A stretch of 46,867 bases of DNA from MWEH01 sp035409945. GTDB lineage: Bacteria; Bacillota; Clostridia; Christensenellales; DTU072. Positions 41,792 through 46,867 of this stretch are shown here, piece by piece (position 1 is the stretch's first letter; every line of letters starts with the position of its first letter). The notes beneath the pieces are model-generated. The model searched no databases. It was not told where the DNA came from and was given only the letters and a program-made list of their open reading frames with translations. Both the position numbers and the translations under genes were made by a program. The stretch lies in NCBI GenBank assembly GCA_035409945.1, contig DAONQC010000011.1:1-46867 (forward strand), given 5' to 3'.

Positions 41792-42229
41792 ATGGCAGAG
41801 AAGAAAACAGTTAAGAAAACAGTTAAAAAAGCTACTAAAACAATACAATATTGGGGAACAGGCAGACGTAAGAGCGCAATTGCAAGAGTTCGTTTAATTC
41901 CAGATGGTGGTGGAGTTATCATAATAAACCAAAAGCCTTTAGAGGAATATTTCACGAAAGGAACATTACAATATATTGTTAACCAACCATTAGTAGAAAC
42001 AGATACCACAAAAAAATATTCAGTAGTTGTTAATGTTCATGGTGGTGGATTTTCAGGTCAAGCTGGTGCAGTTAGATTGGGAATTGCAAGAGCATTATGT
42101 GAAGCTGATTTAGCATATCGTCCCGCACTTAAAGCAGCAGGATTTTTAACCAGAGACCCAAGATCCAAAGAGCGTAAAAAGTACGGACTACACAAAGCAC
42201 GTAGGGCGCCACAATTCAGTAAGAGATAA
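41792..42229 (+). CDS. rpsI: Small-subunit ribosomal protein S9 (uS9)
   Basis: The 145-residue protein carries a Lys-rich N-terminal extension of about 20 residues before the family core WGTGRRKSAIARVRL. The C-terminal tail RDPRSKERKKYGLHKARRAPQFSKR-type end, which reaches the tRNA in the P site, is intact. AAGAGGTG precedes the ATG. Terminator follows. Confidence 0.97.
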   Translation: MAEKKTVKKTVKKATKTIQYWGTGRRKSAIARVRLIPDGGGVIIINQKPLEEYFTKGTLQYIVNQPLVETDTTKKYSVVVNVHGGGFSGQAGAVRLGIARALCEADLAYRPALKAAGFLTRDPRSKERKKYGLHKARRAPQFSKR

Positions 42230-42254
42230 TTGTATAATAAAATTCATAAAAATT

Positions 42255-42280
42255 ACGAGCGATTCATTCGCTCGTTTTTT
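42255..42280 (+). terminator. Terminator of rplM-rpsI
   Basis: ACGAGCGA and TTCGCTCGT arms around four bases, then TTTTTT. Confidence 0.88.
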
Positions 42281-42341
42281 ATGTAGTGAGCTTGTTAACT
42301 AGACTGATAATTAAGTTACGGATTAATGTAGGTGTAAAGGT

Positions 42342-43088
42342 ATGGAAAACAATAAGGCTAAATTAACTTTGAATAAAGATATTAAAATGTGGTTAAAACT
42401 TGTCGTATCTGGAATGATGGCAGGGATATCAATTTCCATTGGTGGGCTTGCTTTTATCCTCATGAAGTCCTCAGGTGCTAACCAGTTATATGCTTCTTTA
42501 TTGTTTCCAATAGGAATATTTTTAACTTGCTATTTTGGTTTAGATTTATACACTGGCAAGATTGGATATTTGATAGAAAATTTTAATAAGGAATATGTGT
42601 TAAAGATAATTGTAATTACTATATCCAATCTCATAGGTACAATAATCTTTGGATATTTAATGCTCTTTATGTTCAAAGGAAAAGACCTTTCTGCTCTTCA
42701 AACAATCGGAGAAGCTAGAGTGCTTACAAATAGCTTTAAAAGTTTTGCTAAAGTTTTTATAAGCTCAATGTTTGGATGTGCTTTTGTACATATAAGTGTG
42801 GAGCTTTTCAAAAGGCTAAAGTCGGATTTTGGAAAAATTGTAGCTTTATGGCTTCCGGTGACAGCATTTGTTTACTTTGGCTTTGATCATAGTATCGCAA
42901 ATATGTTTTATTTCTCCTTCCTAGACGACCTTTCAGGTATGCGTTGGTTATATATCTTAGTAAATATAGTAGGAAATGCTGCAGGAGGTATTTTAACACA
43001 TTTATTAATTCTCTTTGTGTCACCTAGAAAAAAAGAAGAAGTAGCGGTTCAAAAAAATCCTGATAAAGACATTAGTGATAAGCAGTAA
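42342..43088 (+). CDS. Formate/nitrite transporter-family channel
   Basis: The 248-residue FNT-family pentameric channel has six membrane helices. Landmarks are GMMAGISISIGGLAF, DLYTGKIGYL, the FVYFGFDHSIANMFYF segment with the conserved His, and NIVGNAAGGIL. It exports or imports formate, nitrite or a similar small anion; the exact ion is not decided by these motifs. It has a charged C-tail. It is a single gene upstream of trxB. Confidence 0.85.
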   Translation: MENNKAKLTLNKDIKMWLKLVVSGMMAGISISIGGLAFILMKSSGANQLYASLLFPIGIFLTCYFGLDLYTGKIGYLIENFNKEYVLKIIVITISNLIGTIIFGYLMLFMFKGKDLSALQTIGEARVLTNSFKSFAKVFISSMFGCAFVHISVELFKRLKSDFGKIVALWLPVTAFVYFGFDHSIANMFYFSFLDDLSGMRWLYILVNIVGNAAGGILTHLLILFVSPRKKEEVAVQKNPDKDISDKQ

Positions 43089-43276
43089 AAGTTTTATAGT
43101 TAATTATAGACAAATCTCCAAACCTTTCTCGTGCCGATTAACTTATCGCTCAACTAGCTATGACAACTACTGACAAACGTTTTTCGTTTGCTTTGTAATG
43201 ATATCACCTTACAAGAAACATATAATATGTTAAAATAACTGTATCAAATTTAGTGTTGTTTTAATTGGAGGAAGAA

Positions 43277-44179
43277 GTGAAGTACGATGTAATTATTATT
43301 GGTGGTGGACCTGCAGGTTTTACAGCTGGTATTTATGCAGCTAGAGGAGGGCTTAGAACAATATTGTTTACTGGCTCTCAACCGGGTGGACAAGCATCAC
43401 TTACTCATAAAATTGAAAATTATAGTGGAGTAGTAGATGTAGAAGGCTTTACTCTAGTAAGCACTATGATGGAGCAGGCTGGAAGTTTTGGTTGTGAAAT
43501 TTCTTTTTCTAGTGTTTTGGAAGTTAAACTTGATGGCGAAGAAAAGGTTGTTATAACCGATGAAGGTGAATATATAGCATCTACCGTTATAGTCGCAACT
43601 GGTGCTAAAAACAGACGTTTAAATCTTGAAAATGAAGAAGAACTCATAGGAAAGGGCATTAGTTTTTGTGCTACTTGTGATGGTGGTTTTTTCAAAAATA
43701 AAGATGTTGCAATTAATGGAGGTGGAGACTCTGCATTGACAGAAGCTCTTTATCTATCTAATCTTTGCAGTAAGGTATATCTTGTACACCGTAGGCAAGG
43801 ATTTAGGGCTGCACAAATTTTAGTTGATAGAGTAAGAGCTAATAAAAAAATCACTTTAGTGTTAGATAGTAATGTAACTGCACTTAAGGGTAATCCCCTA
43901 AACGCCATTGAAGTTACAAATAAAATAACTGGTGAAAAACAAGATATCGACGTTTCTGCTCTTTTTGTCGCAATTGGGAATATCCCCAATACTGATATCT
44001 TTAAAGGTCAGTTAGATTTAAACGAAGCTGGATATATTCGTACAAATGAAAAAATGGAGACCAATATAAAAGGCGTATATGCAGCAGGGGATGTAAGAGT
44101 AACACCAATGAGACAAGTAATAACTGCTTGTGCAGATGGTGCAATTGCTGCAAATTCAGCTATTGAATATTTAGCATAA
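43277..44179 (+). CDS. trxB: Thioredoxin reductase
   Basis: The 300-residue flavoprotein passes electrons from NAD(P)H through FAD and a Cys pair to thioredoxin. It has FAD loop IIIGGGPAGFTAGIYAARGG, redox pair Cys131-Cys134 (FCATCDGGFF), NAD(P) loop GGGDSALTEAL and AAGDVR at the second FAD site. The canonical HRR motif for NADP is present (LVHRRQGFRA). GTG 43277 is chosen since GGAGG lies five bases upstream; a TTG at 43265 overlaps that site. Terminator follows. Confidence 0.95.
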   Translation: MKYDVIIIGGGPAGFTAGIYAARGGLRTILFTGSQPGGQASLTHKIENYSGVVDVEGFTLVSTMMEQAGSFGCEISFSSVLEVKLDGEEKVVITDEGEYIASTVIVATGAKNRRLNLENEEELIGKGISFCATCDGGFFKNKDVAINGGGDSALTEALYLSNLCSKVYLVHRRQGFRAAQILVDRVRANKKITLVLDSNVTALKGNPLNAIEVTNKITGEKQDIDVSALFVAIGNIPNTDIFKGQLDLNEAGYIRTNEKMETNIKGVYAAGDVRVTPMRQVITACADGAIAANSAIEYLA

Positions 44180-44205
44180 AACATATAATTATCTACATAT
44201 TGTGT

Positions 44206-44238
44206 AAGCTTGGTATAGCAATTATGCCAGGCTTTTTT
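44206..44238 (+). terminator. Terminator of trxB
   Basis: AAGCTTGGTAT pairs with ATGCCAGGCTT (two G-U pairs), then TTTT. It argues against any start of the next gene upstream of it. Confidence 0.8.
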
Positions 44239-44385
44239 ATTGTCTATAATGAAAAGTTCTGGTTACGATTGTTCATTAATGTAAGCTGTTTGATATGGAC
44301 TATATGCGGTTATTTTGCTAAAATAGTGGTACAAACTAAAGTTTTTGATATTTTTACAGTTTCAAAGGAGATAAAGGTCAAGGCA

Positions 44386-46005
44386 ATGGATATCAATACA
44401 TCAATGTGGACATACTTTTTAAAGGGGAATGAAGGCGAAGATAGAGTAAAACTAGTGTATCTAGATAGATATATCTTCATGTCTGAGTTTAAAGAAACTG
44501 TTTTAAGAGTAGCAACATATCTTCAAAGTCAAGGAATCAAAAAGGGAGATGTGGTAGGGATAATGCTCCCTAATACGCCAGAAGCTGTATTTAGTTTTTA
44601 TGCAATTAACTCAATAGGTGCTATAGCTAGTATAATAGATCCACGGTTAGGAGAAGTTGCAGTATGGAGGTTATTAAATTCAGCAAAACATAAGCTCATA
44701 TTAGTTACAGATATGGCATATCGAAACAATACGGGGATTTTTGATAACTTAAAAATTAAAGTAATTCTATGCAATGTATTTACATACGCAAAGTTTCCAT
44801 ACAGTTTATTATCTAGAGCAAGGGTTCCTGGATTTACATATTTTAAAGATATGTTAACTTGTGAGCCCGCACTATATAAAGGGGTGGACGATGGGGATGC
44901 TCCTGCAGTGTATATGCATAGTGGTGGAACAACAGGAGTTTCTAAAACTGCAGTTATTACATCAAAAGCATTTAATCATGTTTCTGAAGGTGTTCTTAAG
45001 GCTATACATCCTGATAATAAAATTAATAGAATTAGCGACAAGATGTTAATTATGCTTCCTGTCTTTCATGCCTTTGGTTTGGGTGTTGCAATTCATGGAA
45101 TATTACCTCATATAAACGGAGTCTTAATGCCAAAATTTAATGCTATAAGTGCACTTAGGCTTATGGGGAAATATAAAATTACTCATATCGCAGGAATTCC
45201 ATATATGTACAGAAAATTGGATAAGAGTAGATTTTTTAATAAGCGAAATGTCTCCTCAGTTAAATATGCCTTTTGCGGTGGAGACAGAATGCCCAATCCT
45301 TTAAAACAAAGTATTAACAAAAAATTTGAAAAAGCAGGAAGTAAAGCTCAAATACTAGAAGGCTATGGACTTACCGAAACTTCTTCAGTAGTTACTGTAA
45401 ATAGGGAAGGAAATGATAATTTATACACTCAAGGCTTACCACTTGATGGAACGGAAGTTAAGATTTTTATGCACAATAAACCTTTTGAAGAAGTTCCTGT
45501 TGGAGAAATAGGCGAAATATATGTTGCATCACCTTCTCTAATGATAGGGTATCTAAATGAAGGAAAAGAGGGTCCCGATAGAGTTATTTTCAAGGACGCA
45601 GAAGGGAAGGAGTGGTTAAAAACTGGGGATCTCGGGAGAGTAGATGAAGATGGCTTATTGTACTTTGTAGAACGAATAAGTAGAACTATGAAAATAGCAT
45701 CTAATTTAGTTTGCCCAAGCGAAGTAGAAGAAGTTGTAACCGCAATGGACGAGGTAAACACTTGTTGCGCGGTTAGGGTGAATACTATAGATTCAGCTCA
45801 TTTAAAGTTATATGTGCAGTTACATAATCGTCAACATGCGACAGAAGAAATGGTAAAAATGATTCAAGATGTTGTGGAAAAATCCATATCCAAATATGCC
45901 GTTCCAAGAGAAATTGAATTTGTTACAAGAATTGAAAGAACAGCACTAGGCAAGCCCAATTATAGAAAATACGAGTACAACGAATTCAATCCGAAGTTTA
46001 TGTAA
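44386..46005 (+). CDS. AMP-forming acyl-CoA synthetase / AMP-dependent ligase
   Basis: The 539-residue adenylate-forming enzyme activates a carboxylic acid with ATP. Motifs are the phosphate loop HSGGTTGVSKTAV, GYGLTETSS, WLKTGDLGRVDEDGLLYFVE (hinge Asp) and the catalytic Lys in RTALGKPNYRKYEY. The loop lacks the usual Pro-Lys-Gly order and has SKTA. The acid is probably a fatty or aryl acid but cannot be named. The start is ATG 44386 with AAAGGAG and AAAGG upstream; a longer frame from 44200 runs through the trxB terminator. Confidence 0.88.
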   Translation: MDINTSMWTYFLKGNEGEDRVKLVYLDRYIFMSEFKETVLRVATYLQSQGIKKGDVVGIMLPNTPEAVFSFYAINSIGAIASIIDPRLGEVAVWRLLNSAKHKLILVTDMAYRNNTGIFDNLKIKVILCNVFTYAKFPYSLLSRARVPGFTYFKDMLTCEPALYKGVDDGDAPAVYMHSGGTTGVSKTAVITSKAFNHVSEGVLKAIHPDNKINRISDKMLIMLPVFHAFGLGVAIHGILPHINGVLMPKFNAISALRLMGKYKITHIAGIPYMYRKLDKSRFFNKRNVSSVKYAFCGGDRMPNPLKQSINKKFEKAGSKAQILEGYGLTETSSVVTVNREGNDNLYTQGLPLDGTEVKIFMHNKPFEEVPVGEIGEIYVASPSLMIGYLNEGKEGPDRVIFKDAEGKEWLKTGDLGRVDEDGLLYFVERISRTMKIASNLVCPSEVEEVVTAMDEVNTCCAVRVNTIDSAHLKLYVQLHNRQHATEEMVKMIQDVVEKSISKYAVPREIEFVTRIERTALGKPNYRKYEYNEFNPKFM

Positions 46006-46120
46006 CATTTAGTCATTTATCAACTAGGTCCTTTTTCCTATCAGCCAAACCAATGAATTTGCCGTTCAAAGAGAAATTTAATAGGGAAGCAATCCATACA
46101 TCAAATATTAGAAATAATAC

Positions 46121-46157
46121 AAAAAAATAAACACCATTAAAATAAACGGTGTTTATT
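46121..46157 (-). terminator. Terminator of spoVG
   Basis: AATAAACACC and GGTGTTTATT arms; on the minus strand followed by TTTTT. May also serve the converging synthetase gene. Confidence 0.75.
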
Positions 46158-46226
46158 CAACATCATCGAATTAGCTCTAAAATTACAATAAATTTTTTTA
46201 TATCTTGTTTCCAAGATAGTTATTGG

Positions 46227-46496
46227 TTATTGTTTTGCGAGCTCTTCTTCGTATTTAGCAAGAACTAAGTTTTTAATTAGTTCTCTGGTTTCAGTGTTCA
46301 AAGGATGGGCAATATCCTTGTACTCACCAGCAGGGGTTCTTCTTGAAGGCATCACTATAAAACAGCCCTCAGTACCACGTATGACTTTGATATCATGAAC
46401 GACAAAAACATCATCAATGATAATACTCGCAACGGCGCACAGTTTTGAATTATCCCCAGTCAATACTTTAACGCGAATATCAGTAATATTAAGCAT
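46227..46496 (-). CDS. spoVG: SpoVG-family RNA/DNA-binding regulator
   Basis: The 89-residue protein matches SpoVG over its length: NITDIRVKVLTGDNSKLCAV, FVVHDIKVIRG, FIVMPSRRTPAGEYKDIAHP, ETRELIKNLVL. SpoVG binds nucleic acids and affects sporulation, division or virulence depending on the host; its presence does not prove sporulation. AAGGTAGGA precedes the ATG and a good promoter lies 31 bp upstream. Confidence 0.96.
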   Translation of the reverse strand: MLNITDIRVKVLTGDNSKLCAVASIIIDDVFVVHDIKVIRGTEGCFIVMPSRRTPAGEYKDIAHPLNTETRELIKNLVLAKYEEELAKQ

Positions 46497-46526
46497 GATT
46501 AATCCTACCTTGGTTTATTTGTCTAA

Positions 46527-46555
46527 ATTATAACGCATACATATGCATATTTCAA
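46527..46555 (-). promoter_or_regulatory. Promoter of spoVG
   Basis: On the minus strand TTGAAA, 17 bp, TATAAT, ending 31 bp before the start codon. Confidence 0.75.
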
Positions 46556-46703
46556 TATCCAATTTACGCAAAAATGTATAAAAAAAGATAAAAACAACCT
46601 AAATAAGCAGGTTTAAGGTATAATCACAAGTTGAATTGTTTAGCCAATGATACTGCAATTGAACGAATGAAAATATGGTAGTGTTAGTTTTATATTCATT
46701 AAA

Positions 46704-46867
46704 GGTTAGTAGTAAATGTTAATTTTATGATAGATAGGCTATTGTGGAGCCGAGTAGCCAAAGAGTCAGGTTAGTAGTAAGCATTAATTGCATGGTAGTT
46801 AGGCGGCAAATAGGGTTAGTAACAGTTAGTTAAAATCTATAAAAATCTATAAAAACCTATAAAATTT
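46704..46867. repeat. Decayed tandem repeat at window end
   Basis: GGTTAGTAGTAA at 46704 and 46769, and a reduced GGTTAGTAACAG at 46814, each followed by TTAATT- or TTAGTT-like and TAG-rich sequence (offsets 65 and 45 bp). TCTATAAAAA recurs near the very end. 46556-46703 shows no gene; a TATAAT lies at 46619. It may be a further leader array of the next gene, which is outside the window. Confidence 0.5.

Noticed and set aside
44200..44385. In-frame extension of the acyl-CoA synthetase with an apparent membrane helix
   Set aside because: It includes the trxB terminator, and its hydrophobic run comes from translation of the T-rich terminator region.

Overview
The window is about 47 kb of AT-rich DNA that reads as a low-GC Bacillota (Clostridia-like) chromosome. 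The evidence is strong AGGAGG ribosome binding sites, rplM-rpsI and spoVG loci of Firmicutes type, an energy-coupling-factor (ECF) transporter module, an Enterococcus-type V-ATPase operon, and surface proteins with InlB B-repeats, BspA leucine-rich repeats and DUF6273. TGA is used as a stop. One 100-N scaffold gap at 30583-30682 shows this is draft, probably metagenomic, assembly. No rRNA, tRNA, CRISPR array or transposase gene was seen.

Layout. 1-7532 is accessory: the 3' part of a giant repeat surface protein, a small membrane protein, a pair of paralogous unknown proteins, two copies of a non-coding GTACGG-rich element, an array of 23-bp direct repeats, a GH32-like protein lacking all three catalytic acids, and an HD-domain hydrolase. 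7819-8373 is mscL. 8750-18739 is a complete nine-gene V-type ATPase operon (F-I-K-E-C-G-A-B-D order) followed by soluble pyrophosphatase; its K subunit carries the Thr-Gln/Gln/Glu set typical of Na+-coupled rotors. 19828-23387 holds an HtrA-type protease and an OmpR-type two-component system. On the minus strand, 23705-31090 carries a HAD phosphatase, TcdA, a YhhN-family membrane protein, a BspA-like lipoprotein, a GH2 glycosidase and a GNAT acetyltransferase. 31656-35242 has a glutamate-5-kinase-like protein (plus strand), an SDR oxidoreductase, a chorismate synthase homologue with altered active-site residues, and a small helical protein. 35420-41006 holds a zinc-ribbon membrane protein and a vitamin-uptake module (lipoprotein, S component, EcfA1, EcfA2, EcfT) ending in truA. 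41350-46496 holds rplM-rpsI, a formate/nitrite-family channel, thioredoxin reductase, an AMP-forming acyl-CoA synthetase and spoVG.

The most unusual feature is in the spacers. Behind at least six genes (ntpE, ntpC, ntpD, the YhhN gene, the GNAT gene, the SDR gene) the intergenic DNA consists of one to six tandem, more or less decayed copies of the upstream gene's own 3' end. Most repeat at about 75-125 bp; the ntpE units are about 47 bp and the ntpD units are longer. The best preserved copies, behind the SDR and GNAT genes, differ from the living gene mainly or only at synonymous positions and keep their own stop codon. They therefore look like tails of displaced homologous alleles rather than plain neutral duplications. 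A second unusual feature is a small two-stem structured leader element found before both the HD-hydrolase gene and ntpK (three copies, with a compensatory base-pair change).

Functionally, the V-ATPase, pyrophosphatase, MscL and formate-family channel make up an ion and small-molecule homeostasis set. The surface proteins, GH2 enzyme and degenerate GH32 protein fit a host- or polysaccharide-associated anaerobe. Habitat and taxon are inference only.
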